Positions 34,071 through 42,722 of a stretch of DNA of 64,000 bases are shown here, one piece after another. Every line of letters starts with the position of its first letter. Position 1 is the first letter of the stretch. Made by a program: the position numbers and the translations under genes. The notes under the pieces are model-generated. The model searched no databases. It was not told the DNA's origin and was given only the letters and a program-made list of their open reading frames with translations. The DNA is from Desulforamulus aeronauticus DSM 10349. GTDB taxonomy: Bacteria > Bacillota > Desulfotomaculia > Desulfotomaculales > Desulfotomaculaceae. The stretch lies in NCBI RefSeq assembly GCF_900142375.1, contig NZ_FRAR01000027.1, positions 1-64,000 of the forward strand, given 5' to 3'.

Positions 34071-34745
34071 TTATACGAGTTTTTCTGCAAAATATTCATT
34101 CTTGAATAATTCCTGCTGTTCAACAGTGGCCCGGGCCATAATTTTTTTAAGAAAACTGGCTCGATGCAATGGCGTAGGACCAAACTTCAACAAGGCTTCT
34201 ACATGTTCCCTGGTACTATAACCCTTGTGTTTGGCAATCCCATAACCTGGAAAGCGCTCTTCCCATTCCAGGCATTTTCTATCTCGATATACCTTTGCCA
34301 CAATGGAAGCCGCTGCAATGCTGTGGCAAAGGGCATCCCCATGAATAATTTTTTCCTGGGGTGTCTCCAGGTCTACTGTTTCCCCGTCAACTAGCAAATA
34401 CTCCGGGATTACTGGTTTACCATCTCTGTCTTTCAGCTCATGTATTGCTATTTTCATAGCTAATCGGCTAGCTTGCCTGATATTAATCATATCTATCAAA
34501 CGGTTATCCACTTCCCCAATGCCCACGGCTAGGGCTCTTTCCATAATAATACTATGTAGTTTCTCTCTTTTTTTAGGGGTAAGTTTTTTGGAGTCGTTAA
34601 CACCATCAATCAATAAACCCTCTGGCATAATCACGGCCGCAGCAACCACACTCCCCAAGAGAGGACCTCTGCCTGCTTCGTCGCAACCGGCTACATAGGC
34701 AACACCGTTCTGCCAAACTCTTTGTTCAAAATCCAATGATACCAT
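34071..34745 (-). CDS. rnhB: Ribonuclease HII
   Basis: A 224-residue RNase HII. The active-site acids are in GCDEAGRGPLLG (Asp22, Glu23) and LLVDG (third Asp); the conserved KKLTPKKRE loop and the SIAAASIVAKVYRDR helix are present. It cuts RNA of RNA-DNA hybrids, including single ribonucleotides in DNA. The gene follows rbgA with a terminator in between. Confidence 0.95.
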   Translation of the reverse strand: MVSLDFEQRVWQNGVAYVAGCDEAGRGPLLGSVVAAAVIMPEGLLIDGVNDSKKLTPKKREKLHSIIMERALAVGIGEVDNRLIDMINIRQASRLAMKIAIHELKDRDGKPVIPEYLLVDGETVDLETPQEKIIHGDALCHSIAAASIVAKVYRDRKCLEWEERFPGYGIAKHKGYSTREHVEALLKFGPTPLHRASFLKKIMARATVEQQELFKNEYFAEKLV

Positions 34746-34782
34746 GCGTACTCTTCCTTCTTTAATTAAGAATCGGGCATAA

Positions 34783-34825
34783 AAAAATCCCCCGTAAGAA
34801 TATCTTCTCTTCCAGAGGATTTTTA
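34783..34825 (-). terminator. Terminator between rbgA and rnhB
   Basis: AAAAATCC (34783-34790) pairs with GGATTTTT (34817-34824); the inside has a second small stem (AGAATATCTTCT). On the minus strand it ends with a T-run. Confidence 0.55.
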
Positions 34826-34849
34826 CCTTCTTTTATGTTTTCTGATCCA

Positions 34850-35698
34850 TTAGGGCAAATCCAGTGTATAACGCCCCAGGATACCATCTCGAAATTCTTT
34901 TAATACTAGGTGGGCAGCTTTAAAAGTATCCACTTCGCCCCCTGCTATCAACATACCACGACGTGCTCCAATATTCGTTAACAAAGCAGGTAATTCCGGA
35001 GCAAGTTCGGTTAATTTATATCTTTCCTTCAATTTTTCGGGATTGTTCTCCACCAACCACCCCAACAGCTTAATGGCTACTTCATAAATATCAAAAACCT
35101 GCTCCTTAATGGCACCTGTCACGGCTAGTCTAAAACCTACTTCAGGGTCTTCAAACTTTGGCCATAAGATACCTGGGGTATCCAATAAATCCAGTGCTCC
35201 CTCGGTACGAATCCATTGCTGCCCCTTGGTGACACCCGGCAGATCACCTGTTTTGGTAGCTTTACGCCCTACCAAGCGGTTAATGAAAGAGGATTTACCG
35301 ACATTGGGAATTCCCAGTACCATGCAGCGTATCGCCCGGGGCCGACGACCCTTGGCTGCAAGCTTAGCCATTTGTTCCGCTACTAAGGCAGCGGCTGCCT
35401 TGGGCACTTCCTTCAACCCCTCACCCTTGATGGTATCTACGGCAATGGCTTTGATTCCTGGCTGATCCAACTTCTTCAACCACTGTTTGGTTATCGTTGG
35501 ATCAGCTAAATCACTTTTATTAAGGATAATTAATCTTGGTTTATTTCCTACTATTTCACCAATCATAGGATTGCCGCTGCTTACCGGAATGCGTGCATCC
35601 AGCAGTTCGAAGGCTACATCCACTAACTTTAGTGCTTCCTGTACCTGACGCCTAGCCTTGGCCATATGACCAGGAAACCATTGAATCTGTATCTCCAC
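34850..35698 (-). CDS. rbgA: Ribosome biogenesis GTPase RbgA (YlqF)
   Basis: A 282-residue circularly permuted GTPase: G4 (ILNKSDL), G5 region, then G1 (GIPNVGKSSFINRL), G2 (TKTGDLPGVT) and G3 (LLDTPGILWP). N-terminal IQWFPGHMAKARR is diagnostic. It acts in late assembly of the 50S subunit. Lies between lepB and rnhB as in Bacillus. Confidence 0.96.
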   Translation of the reverse strand: MEIQIQWFPGHMAKARRQVQEALKLVDVAFELLDARIPVSSGNPMIGEIVGNKPRLIILNKSDLADPTITKQWLKKLDQPGIKAIAVDTIKGEGLKEVPKAAAALVAEQMAKLAAKGRRPRAIRCMVLGIPNVGKSSFINRLVGRKATKTGDLPGVTKGQQWIRTEGALDLLDTPGILWPKFEDPEVGFRLAVTGAIKEQVFDIYEVAIKLLGWLVENNPEKLKERYKLTELAPELPALLTNIGARRGMLIAGGEVDTFKAAHLVLKEFRDGILGRYTLDLP

Positions 35699-35836
35699 GT
35701 AACGGTACCTCCATATACAGTTGCTTACCCGTGACTTTTACCTCTGAAAGTGAAAAGAAGCTTCCGTAAGAGTTTACCCAAAACCGCCCCTACGAAAGCT
35801 TATTTACACTTCCAGTTTCTCTAATGGTATCAAGTA

Positions 35837-36394
35837 TTATTTTGCCAGTCCCAGTCTGTTATACGGCCAATAGATAACCTCTGCATTGCCGACAATTAAT
35901 TCTTTATCCAGGAAACCCCAAACTCGGCTATCATCACTGTTATTTCGGTTATCTCCCATCATAAAGTACTGGCCTGCGGGAACTACCTGGGGACCATAAT
36001 CTTGAAACTTAAGTCCTTGGGGCAGGTAATCTTCCGGCGTGGGTTTATTGTTGATATAAAGTACACTATCCTTGATTTCAACAGTATCCCCGCCAGCGGC
36101 AATAAGTCTTTTGACAAAATTACGACTGGGATCTAAGGGAAACTTAAAGACCACAATATCACCCGGTTTGGGTTCCCTTAGTAAATAAGTAACTTTGCTG
36201 ACAATAATCCTATCACCGATCATGAGTGTAGGTTCCATGGAACCCGAAGGGATGTAAAAAGGTTCCAAGATGAAGAGTCGTATCACTGCAGCCAACAATA
36301 CCGCAATAACTACAGATTCCAACATTTCCCTAAGTGCTGATTTTTTTGGTTTATTTTCTGATTCAGCTGTTTGCTGAGGGTCCTTCTGCTCCAT
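35837..36394 (-). CDS. lepB: Signal peptidase I
   Basis: A 185-residue type I signal peptidase with one N-terminal membrane anchor (about 26-44). The catalytic Ser52 lies in YIPSGSMEPTL and Lys95 in RNFVKRLIAAGGD; box E GDNRNNSDDSRVWG is present. It removes signal peptides from exported proteins such as those encoded at 4241-6610. The start is ATG 36394 with GGGAGG upstream; the frame is open 5 codons earlier. Confidence 0.95.
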   Translation of the reverse strand: MEQKDPQQTAESENKPKKSALREMLESVVIAVLLAAVIRLFILEPFYIPSGSMEPTLMIGDRIIVSKVTYLLREPKPGDIVVFKFPLDPSRNFVKRLIAAGGDTVEIKDSVLYINNKPTPEDYLPQGLKFQDYGPQVVPAGQYFMMGDNRNNSDDSRVWGFLDKELIVGNAEVIYWPYNRLGLAK

Positions 36395-36420
36395 AGTAAT
36401 ACCTCCCAAAAAGCTAAAAA

Positions 36421-36441
36421 AGGGACTGGAAGCCAGTCCCT
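36421..36441 (-). terminator. Terminator after rplS
   Basis: A 9-bp stem, AGGGACTGG with CCAGTCCCT, 3-nt loop, then a T-run on the minus strand (36415-36420). Confidence 0.8.
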
Positions 36442-36448
36442 CTCTAGT

Positions 36449-36796
36449 TTAGCGAGTGGTAAGTTCTTTAATACGAGCTTTCTTACCACGTAGAGCACGC
36501 AGATAGTAAAGTCTGGCTCTCCGCACTTTACCGCGACGAACCACTTCAATTTTATCAATCTTAGGAGCATGCAGAGGGATGGTTCTCTCTACACCAACGC
36601 CATAGGTAACACGACGAACAGTAAAGGTTTCGCTCATGCCACCGCCACGACGACGGATAACAACACCTTCGAATACCTGAATACGTTCACGGGTACCTTC
36701 AATAACCTTGTAGTGTACTTTTACTGTATCACCAGGTTTGAAAGCGGGAATATCTTTTTTAATTTGTTCTTGTTCTAAAGATTGGATGAGGTTCAT
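36449..36796 (-). CDS. rplS: Ribosomal protein L19
   Basis: A 115-residue L19 with the typical [31 protein letters not shown] and [20 protein letters not shown]. It sits at the 30S-50S interface. Its own promoter and leader lie upstream, and a terminator follows. Confidence 0.97.
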   Translation of the reverse strand: MNLIQSLEQEQIKKDIPAFKPGDTVKVHYKVIEGTRERIQVFEGVVIRRRGGGMSETFTVRRVTYGVGVERTIPLHAPKIDKIEVVRRGKVRRARLYYLRALRGKKARIKELTTR

Positions 36797-36870
36797 TGGA
36801 CCTAACCCCCTTCCTCGCCTAGACGTTCATACCTGTCCCAAGGCAGCGGACCGCCCGTAATTCAACAAAT
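36797..36870 (-). promoter_or_regulatory. rplS 5' leader, possible L19 autoregulatory element
   Basis: The roughly 70-nt transcribed leader contains GC-rich complementary pieces (ACGGGCGGTCCGCTGCC, then GGACAGG, then CTAGGCGAGGAAGGGGG), which could fold into a hairpin near the ribosome-binding site. L19 leaders that bind the protein are known in Firmicutes; the match here is by position and general form only. Confidence 0.4.
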
Positions 36871-36873
36871 GTT

Positions 36874-36902
36874 ATTATATCATAGACTCCCCTAAGGGGC
36901 AA
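36874..36902 (-). promoter_or_regulatory. rplS promoter
   Basis: Minus strand: -35 TTGCCC (36897-36902), 17-bp spacer, -10 TATAAT (36874-36879). Confidence 0.7.
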
Positions 36903-36912
36903 GAATTTTTCA

Positions 36913-37674
36913 TCATAACGATGGTAAATCCAAGGATTGTAACAGCTTTTTCAACTCGAGCAGCACTTTCTTATCTTCTTTGGTTAATGTCACTTCTTTA
37001 AGCAATTCAGGGCGTCGTTCCAGGGTTCGTAGGAGAGATTGCCGTCTGCGCCATTTGCGAATGTTTTCATGATGCCCGGACAAAAGAATTTCTGGTACCT
37101 CATACCCTCGGTACACCCTCGGCTTAGTATAGTGGGGATGCTCTAACAGCCCGTGGTAAAAAGAATCTTCCTCTGCACTGGCTGCCTCTCCCAAAACGCC
37201 AGGTATCATCCTAGCCACGGCATCTACCACCACCATAGCCGGCAGCTCACCACCGGTGAGTACATAATCGCCAATGGAAATTTCATCCGTCACCAGGGCT
37301 TCCCTTACTCTTTCATCGATACCTTCATAGTGTCCACAGACAATCACCAGGTTCTCTTCCTGAGCTAATTCTTTGGCATATTCCTGGGTAAAGGGTTCCC
37401 CCTGAGGGCACATCATAACCACCCGACCCATTTTATCTCCTCGGATGCTCTTTACGTAATCAAAACATTCAAATAGAGGTTCTGGCCCCATGACCATCCC
37501 AGCTCCACCACCACAGGGGGTATCATCTACGGTGTGATGTTTATTGCGAGAAAAATCCCTAATATTAATCGTATTGATTTGCAGCAGGTTTTTCTCTTGG
37601 GCACGCTTGATAATACTGTGGCCAAAGGGACCGTCAAACATGTCGGGAAACAGCGTTAAAATATCAACGTACAT
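36913..37674 (-). CDS. trmD: tRNA (guanine37-N1)-methyltransferase
   Basis: A 253-residue SPOUT-fold methyltransferase. The knot region is seen in [11 protein letters not shown] and [30 protein letters not shown]; the Asp in the C-terminal linker and [15 protein letters not shown] are conserved. It methylates G37 of tRNA with S-adenosylmethionine and prevents frameshifting. Follows rimM by 18 bp. Confidence 0.96.
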   Translation of the reverse strand: MYVDILTLFPDMFDGPFGHSIIKRAQEKNLLQINTINIRDFSRNKHHTVDDTPCGGGAGMVMGPEPLFECFDYVKSIRGDKMGRVVMMCPQGEPFTQEYAKELAQEENLVIVCGHYEGIDERVREALVTDEISIGDYVLTGGELPAMVVVDAVARMIPGVLGEAASAEEDSFYHGLLEHPHYTKPRVYRGYEVPEILLSGHHENIRKWRRRQSLLRTLERRPELLKEVTLTKEDKKVLLELKKLLQSLDLPSL

Positions 37675-37692
37675 GGTTTTTCACCTATCTAA

Positions 37693-38202
37693 TTATAGTA
37701 AGCCCTCGGGCAATTCTACTTCCATTTTGCCGCTGGGCAGATCGATTTTTTTAATAATAGATTTGAGGGCTGGTATTAATAGATCTTTTCCCTCAGGCCT
37801 TTTCACCTCATAAACGTCGTTGGCACCGGTTCTCAGGATATTGGACACTGTCCCTAATACCAACCCATTTTCATCAATCACTTTGAGTCCAATGATCTGA
37901 AACTGATAATAGCTACCTTTAGGCAACGGCGTCAATTCTTCCGGTGTGATTTGTAACAAGCCACCCTTTAATTTCTCTGCGCTAGTCATATCTGGAATCT
38001 CTGCAAACTTTAGAATAACAAATTTTTTATGTTCCCAGGCTTTTTCAATAGCATACTCCTGCCTCTGTCCTTTTTGCAGCACCAGAATTTTTTTCATTTT
38101 GAAAAAACGTTCAGGAAAATCAGTGGCAGGTATCACCCTCACTTCGCCATGAACCCCCTGGGTATTGACGATTTCCCCTACCGTAATATACTGTTCTGTC
38201 AA
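37693..38202 (-). CDS. rimM: 16S rRNA processing protein RimM
   Basis: A 169-residue protein with an N-terminal RimM barrel (VGEIVNTQGVHGEVRVIPATDFPERF) and a C-terminal PRC barrel (GSYYQFQIIGLKVID...GTVSNILRTGANDVYEV). It aids maturation of the 30S head and binds S19. Overlaps the ylqD stop by 4 bp. Confidence 0.95.
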   Translation of the reverse strand: MTEQYITVGEIVNTQGVHGEVRVIPATDFPERFFKMKKILVLQKGQRQEYAIEKAWEHKKFVILKFAEIPDMTSAEKLKGGLLQITPEELTPLPKGSYYQFQIIGLKVIDENGLVLGTVSNILRTGANDVYEVKRPEGKDLLIPALKSIIKKIDLPSGKMEVELPEGLL

Positions 38203-38618
38203 AGCGACCCCCCCGGTTGCAGCGTACGTATTTCAACTATCTTACCGTCTTCTACGATGATTTCTGCGTTCATTAATTTCTGCCAGTCATCACCTAGCTG
38301 AACCTCTACCAGGCTTTCCACCTGACCGTGCAGCACTTCGTTGCCATTCGCTAAATTGGCAACTTCTTTTATTTTATCCAACAGTTTCACTCTGGTATCC
38401 AGACGCTTTTGTTTTTCCTGTTCTATTTGCACCAGGGCTTTCTCTACACTGTTGGGATTTTTCTGAGCAAGTTCTTGCAGTCTACGATTTTGCAATTCTA
38501 ACTGTTGCAGTTCCAATTCCATTTTCGCCACACCTTGCTGCAACTCCAAAGCTAAATCCTTTTTGTAGCTATCGGTAATCCGAACCTTAACCATCACAGG
38601 GCGTGTAATCGTAAGCAA
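38199..38618 (-). CDS. ylqD: YlqD family protein
   Basis: A 139-residue protein in the place of ylqD of Bacillus, between khpA and rimM. The first about 25 residues form strands (ITRPVMVKVRITDSYK), the middle is a long coiled coil (residues about 28-80, LELQQLELQNRRLQELAQK), and the C-terminus is short and acidic. Function unknown. The start is TTG 38618 with GGGGG upstream; an in-frame ATG lies 8 codons further in. Confidence 0.75.
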   Translation of the reverse strand: MLTITRPVMVKVRITDSYKKDLALELQQGVAKMELELQQLELQNRRLQELAQKNPNSVEKALVQIEQEKQKRLDTRVKLLDKIKEVANLANGNEVLHGQVESLVEVQLGDDWQKLMNAEIIVEDGKIVEIRTLQPGGSL

Positions 38619-38658
38619 GAAAACGTACCCCCTACGTTTAAAACTTCTAAAAGTGAAC

Positions 38659-38685
38659 GTAAAGGAGGCTATCAGCCTCCTTTAC
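38659..38685 (-). terminator. Hairpin between khpA and ylqD
   Basis: A perfect 12-bp stem, GTAAAGGAGGCT with AGCCTCCTTTAC, 3-nt loop. The T-tail is poor, so it may be a partial terminator or an mRNA processing/stability element. Confidence 0.5.
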
Positions 38686-38702
38686 TTTACCGGGATATCC
38701 GG

Positions 38703-38930
38703 CTAAATAATTTCTACAACAACTTTCTTACGCTGCTTGGTAGCAGCGGCCTTGACCACCGAACGAATGGCTCGGGCGATACGCCCTTGCTTGCCAATCA
38801 CCTTGCCCATATCTTCAGGTGCTACACGAAGTTCAACCACCACGGATCTTTCTTTTTCCACCGTGGTTACTTCGACCTGCTCCGGTTGGTCTACCAGGGC
38901 TTTAGCTAAAATCTCAACCAATTCTTTCAC
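38703..38930 (-). CDS. khpA: KH-domain RNA-binding protein KhpA
   Basis: A 75-residue protein that is a single KH domain with the GxxG loop in [20 protein letters not shown]. KhpA partners with KhpB/Jag and binds RNA; it affects cell size and sRNA function in Gram-positives. Lies between rpsP and ylqD, the conserved order. Confidence 0.93.
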   Translation of the reverse strand: MKELVEILAKALVDQPEQVEVTTVEKERSVVVELRVAPEDMGKVIGKQGRIARAIRSVVKAAATKQRKKVVVEII

Positions 38931-38953
38931 GGTTATAGACCTCCCCCGTAACC

Positions 38954-39223
38954 TTAGGCCTCTTTGCTCTTGGCCTGGCTTGGGATAATGCCGGCTTTAA
39001 CAAATAAAGACTTAGCGGTATCAGAAAGCTGAGCGCCTTTCTTGATCCAATCTTGAGCCTTAGCCTCATCAATCTTAACCACGGCAGGTTGCTTGACGGG
39101 ATCGTAATAGCCAATCTCCTCAATAAAGCGACCATCGCGAGGGGAACGGGAGTCGGCAACTACTATACGGTAAAAGGGGTTTTTCTTGGCCCCCATACGT
39201 CTCAGACGAATTTTTACAGCCAC
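38954..39223 (-). CDS. rpsP: Ribosomal protein S16
   Basis: An 89-residue S16 with the N-terminal signature [42 protein letters not shown] (cited in parts: [19 protein letters not shown] and [13 protein letters not shown]). Part of the 30S subunit body. AGGAGG lies just before the start. It follows ffh in the operon. Confidence 0.97.
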   Translation of the reverse strand: MAVKIRLRRMGAKKNPFYRIVVADSRSPRDGRFIEEIGYYDPVKQPAVVKIDEAKAQDWIKKGAQLSDTAKSLFVKAGIIPSQAKSKEA

Positions 39224-39275
39224 TTGTTATTTCACCTCCTTAAACAGGTTTAAAATCTATATTGTAAGAACAAAT

Positions 39276-40616
39276 TTATTGCAAGAATGGTAATTTCATT
39301 TTGCCTTTTTTGCCGCCTTTGGTCATGTTGGAGATTTGTTTCATCATTTTTCTTGTCTGCTCAAACTGTTTTAGGAGCTGGTTAACATCCTGTACCCTAG
39401 TACCACTGCCCCGGGCAATCCGCTTTTTACGGCTGCCATCAATTTTTTCGGGGTGTTGGCGTTCCCAGGTAGTCATGGAATAAATGATGGCTTCTACCTG
39501 TCCCATCTCTTTTTCATCCACCTGCTGATCCTTCAGTTGCTTGGTTAATTTACCCATGCCAGGAATCATACCTAAAACCTGTTCCAGAGGACCTAACTTT
39601 TTCACCTGTTGCATTTGCTCTAAAAAGTCTTCCAGGTTAAATTCAGCCTGGCGAATTTTCTTATTTAACTTGGCAGCTTGTTCTGCATCAAAATTGGCTT
39701 GAGCCTTCTCAATCAAAGTCAGTACATCACCCATGCCCAGGATACGATCAGCCATGCGGTCTGGATGGAAGGGCTCTAAGGCATCTAACTTCTCACCCAT
39801 ACCGGCAAATTTAATGGGTGTACCGGTTACCTTACGTACCGAGAGTGCCGCTCCACCCCTGGCATCACCGTCCAGCTTGGTCATGATAATACCATCTAGA
39901 CCTAGCTTTTGATTAAAAGTATCTGCCACATTCACTGCTTCCTGACCGGTCATGGCATCCACCACCAGTAGGATTTCGTGTGGCTTTACAGTACCCTTAA
40001 TATTGGCCAGCTCATCCATTAACTCTTCGTTAACATGCAGACGACCAGCGGTATCAATAATAACTAAATCCCTGCCCGTGCTGTTGGCATTTTCCACGGC
40101 ACTCTGAGCAATCTTGACAGGGTTTTCTTGTCCCATGCTGAAAACGGGAATGTTCAGTTGCTCACCTAGTACTTGAAGCTGCTTAATGGCCGCAGGACGA
40201 TAAATATCACCAGCCACCAGCAGAGGACGGCGTCCCTGTTTACTTAATAGCTTGGCCAACTTACCCGCTGTGGTAGTTTTACCAGCCCCTTGTAAACCGA
40301 CCAACATAATGATTGTGGGTGGTTTTGAGGCAATATTAATTTTAGCCTGGGTACCCCCCAGTAGTTCAGTCAACTCATCTTTGACAATTTTAATAACCTG
40401 TTGGGCTGGACTAAGGCTCTCCAGCACATCCTGACCAATGGCCCGTTCTTTTACCTGAGCCACAAATTCCTTGACAACCTTGAAGTTAACGTCTGCTTCA
40501 AGGAGAGCCATCTTGACTTCCCGCATGGCCTGGCTAACATCATCTTCTGTAATGCGTCCTTTGCCTTTGAGGGATTTAAAAATATCGTCCAGGCGTTCGC
40601 CCAAACCTTTAAACAT
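39276..40616 (-). CDS. ffh: Signal recognition particle protein Ffh
   Basis: A 446-residue SRP54 GTPase. The N-domain bundle is followed by the G-domain with P-loop GLQGAGKTTTAGKLA (about 107-121), DTAGRLH, TKLDGDARGGAALS and the C-terminal methionine-rich M-domain (LEDFLEQMQQVKKLG...IPGMGKL, then MMKQISNMTK). It binds signal sequences and the SRP RNA and delivers ribosomes to FtsY, which is also in this window (50488-51417). Confidence 0.97.
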   Translation of the reverse strand: MFKGLGERLDDIFKSLKGKGRITEDDVSQAMREVKMALLEADVNFKVVKEFVAQVKERAIGQDVLESLSPAQQVIKIVKDELTELLGGTQAKINIASKPPTIIMLVGLQGAGKTTTAGKLAKLLSKQGRRPLLVAGDIYRPAAIKQLQVLGEQLNIPVFSMGQENPVKIAQSAVENANSTGRDLVIIDTAGRLHVNEELMDELANIKGTVKPHEILLVVDAMTGQEAVNVADTFNQKLGLDGIIMTKLDGDARGGAALSVRKVTGTPIKFAGMGEKLDALEPFHPDRMADRILGMGDVLTLIEKAQANFDAEQAAKLNKKIRQAEFNLEDFLEQMQQVKKLGPLEQVLGMIPGMGKLTKQLKDQQVDEKEMGQVEAIIYSMTTWERQHPEKIDGSRKKRIARGSGTRVQDVNQLLKQFEQTRKMMKQISNMTKGGKKGKMKLPFLQ

Positions 40617-40667
40617 ACTCAGTGCCTCCTTCCCCTAACAAATAACTGGGAACCAGAACTACTCCGA

Positions 40668-41021
40668 TTAGAACCGTTGCCAATTATCCAACACTGATTG
40701 TAAGATCTGTTTAGATTTATCCAAACCATCGGGTGCAACACCCGTCTGGTAGTCATGTATGAGGGTTGCTATTTCTTCCAGTGAGCGATAATCGCCACTT
40801 AGTTTCCTTACCAACCCCAATTTCTCCTCATAAGTATTGAGGATTTGTTCGGCTCTTTTTAACGTATCGTGAACCGCTTGACGAGTTACAGCAAACTGTT
40901 CAGCAATTTCACCCAGGGACCAATCATCCCCATAGTATAGCTCGACAAATTTCTGCTGTCTCTCTGTAAGCAGGCTACCGTAAAAATCGAAAAGAAGATT
41001 TATTTTATGGAACTCTTTCAA
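40668..41021 (-). CDS. ylxM: YlxM family SRP-associated HTH protein
   Basis: A 117-residue sigma-70 region 4-like helix-turn-helix protein: LLTERQQKFVELYYGDDWSLGEIAEQFAVTRQAVHDTLKRAEQIL (cited in parts). It always precedes ffh in Firmicutes and is thought to be part of SRP biogenesis. First gene of the operon behind a near-consensus promoter. Confidence 0.93.
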   Translation of the reverse strand: MKEFHKINLLFDFYGSLLTERQQKFVELYYGDDWSLGEIAEQFAVTRQAVHDTLKRAEQILNTYEEKLGLVRKLSGDYRSLEEIATLIHDYQTGVAPDGLDKSKQILQSVLDNWQRF

Positions 41022-41075
41022 GTGTACTCACCCTTTTTTATGGTATAAAGGACTTTCACTTTACAGACATTTATT

Positions 41076-41104
41076 ATTTTACAAAAATCTTGTCTTACTG
41101 TCAA
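41076..41104 (-). promoter_or_regulatory. Promoter of the ylxM-ffh-rpsP operon
   Basis: Minus strand: -35 TTGACA (41099-41104), 17-bp spacer, -10 TAAAAT (41076-41081), 55 bp before ylxM. Confidence 0.85.
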
Positions 41105-41219
41105 GGGGTAGTAGCTGACGGCTGATGGAATCTTTTAACTGTCAGCTAAATCTTTTGTGCTATTTCCCCTGCCCGTCCACATACTTTATTACAAGGAATT
41201 TCTATGGGAGGTGCAAGAA

Positions 41220-42638
41220 TTGTCTCAACAAAACTGCCAATGTGGCTGTTGTGGTTTAATGGGCTTTGAACAAGCCTTGGCATTACCAAAGGAGCAAATA
41301 AAAGAGCTACACAGCAAGTATCTCAATGCCAGCTTGGTTACCCTGTTAAGCCTAATAAATTTTGATACTCCTTTTGTTTCCGCCAGCGGTGTTTCTGTTT
41401 ACGATGCCGCGGGTAATGAGTACCTGGATTTTCTAGGTGGTTATGGTGCCCTGAACCTTGGCCATAATCATCCGGAGATTTATGCCGCTTTACAAAAGGT
41501 ACAGTCATTACCCAATATTCTCCAGGCCTCGATAAGTGGTATAAGTGCGGCCCTGGCCCATAATTTAGCACACCTGGCACCGGGTCATCTCAAACGCAGT
41601 TTTTTCTGTAACAGCGGAGCGGAAGCAGTGGAAGGGGCTTTAAAGCTCTCTCGGATCGCCACTGGTCGTCAAAAATTTATCTATTGCCATCACTCTTTTC
41701 ATGGTAAAACCTTTGGTGCTCTCTCAGTAACCGGTAGAGAAAAGTATCAGGCCCCTTTCCACCCATTACTTTCACAAACTATGTCTGTCCCCTATGGGGA
41801 TCTCGCTGCCCTAGAGCAGGCATTAGCCTCTGGTGATGCTGCCGCTTTCATTATAGAACCGATTCAAGGAGAAGGAGGCATTGTGGTACCACCTCCCGGT
41901 TATCTAGCCAAGGCCAAAAGAAAATGTGCCCAGTACGGAACTTTGTTCATTGCCGATGAAGTACAAACAGGCTTTGGCCGTACCGGAGATTTCTTTGCTT
42001 GCCAAGCCGAAGATGTCGTGCCGGATATCCTATGTATAGCTAAGTCCCTGGGAGGTGGCGTTATGCCCATGGGAGCTTATCTAACCAGTGATGAAATCTG
42101 GCGTAAAGCCTATGGCACCATGGAAAAATCTCTTTTGCATACCTCTACCTTTGGCGGCAATACAGCAGCCTGCGCTGCTGCTTTGAAAACGATTGAAATC
42201 ATTGTAGATCAGAATTTAGTCCAGCAGGCTAAAACTAAGGGAGCTTATTTTCTTGAGGAATTAAAAAAATTAAAAGATGAATATCCTCTGCTGAAGGATG
42301 TTCGCGGTCGTGGGCTGATGATCGGTTTGGAATTCCAACAACCCCCAACGGGTGAAAAGAAATACTCTTTTACATTTACTATGAATGTAGTCAATAAACT
42401 GGCCCAGGAATACATGGGCAGTCTCGTAGCCGGAGAACTTTTAAACAAACACCGGATTATTACCGCGTACACCTTAAATAATCCTAACGTTATTCGTCTA
42501 GAGCCACCACTTACCGTTACCCAGGAGCAGCTGGATCGGGTTTTAACCGCCCTAAAAAGTATTTTGTCCAGTCATTCAGGATTCCTAAGCATGGTTGGTT
42601 CCAGTGCCAAAAACGTTTTGTTAAATATGAAAAAATAA
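41220..42638 (+). CDS. Class III aminotransferase (putrescine/ornithine type)
   Basis: A PLP enzyme of about 472 residues. Landmarks: YLDFLGGYGALNLGHNHPEI, the cofactor loop FFCNSGAEAVEGALKL, HSFHGKTFGALSVTG, IIEPIQGEGGIVVPP, ADEVQTGFGRTG and the Schiff-base lysine in CIAKSLGGGVMPMGAYL. The overall layout resembles E. coli putrescine aminotransferase (YgjG/PatA), which moves the amino group of putrescine to 2-oxoglutarate; ornithine-type substrates are also possible. An odd feature is the Cys-rich N-terminus (NCQCGCCG, four Cys within residues 6-11). The start is TTG 41220 with GGAGGTG upstream; the frame is open 21 codons earlier. Confidence 0.85.
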   Translation: MSQQNCQCGCCGLMGFEQALALPKEQIKELHSKYLNASLVTLLSLINFDTPFVSASGVSVYDAAGNEYLDFLGGYGALNLGHNHPEIYAALQKVQSLPNILQASISGISAALAHNLAHLAPGHLKRSFFCNSGAEAVEGALKLSRIATGRQKFIYCHHSFHGKTFGALSVTGREKYQAPFHPLLSQTMSVPYGDLAALEQALASGDAAAFIIEPIQGEGGIVVPPPGYLAKAKRKCAQYGTLFIADEVQTGFGRTGDFFACQAEDVVPDILCIAKSLGGGVMPMGAYLTSDEIWRKAYGTMEKSLLHTSTFGGNTAACAAALKTIEIIVDQNLVQQAKTKGAYFLEELKKLKDEYPLLKDVRGRGLMIGLEFQQPPTGEKKYSFTFTMNVVNKLAQEYMGSLVAGELLNKHRIITAYTLNNPNVIRLEPPLTVTQEQLDRVLTALKSILSSHSGFLSMVGSSAKNVLLNMKK

Positions 42639-42644
42639 GTGTAT

Positions 42645-42671
42645 GCCGTCACCCTATGGATGACGGCTTTA
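42645..42671 (+). terminator. Hairpin after the aminotransferase gene
   Basis: GCCGTCA (42645-42651) pairs with TGACGGC (42661-42667), 9-nt loop, then TTTACT. A moderate terminator. Confidence 0.55.
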
Positions 42672-42722
42672 CTATGAAGGTAGGAACTATGGTAAAATAA
42701 AGAAAAACCCACGGAGGAAGCT

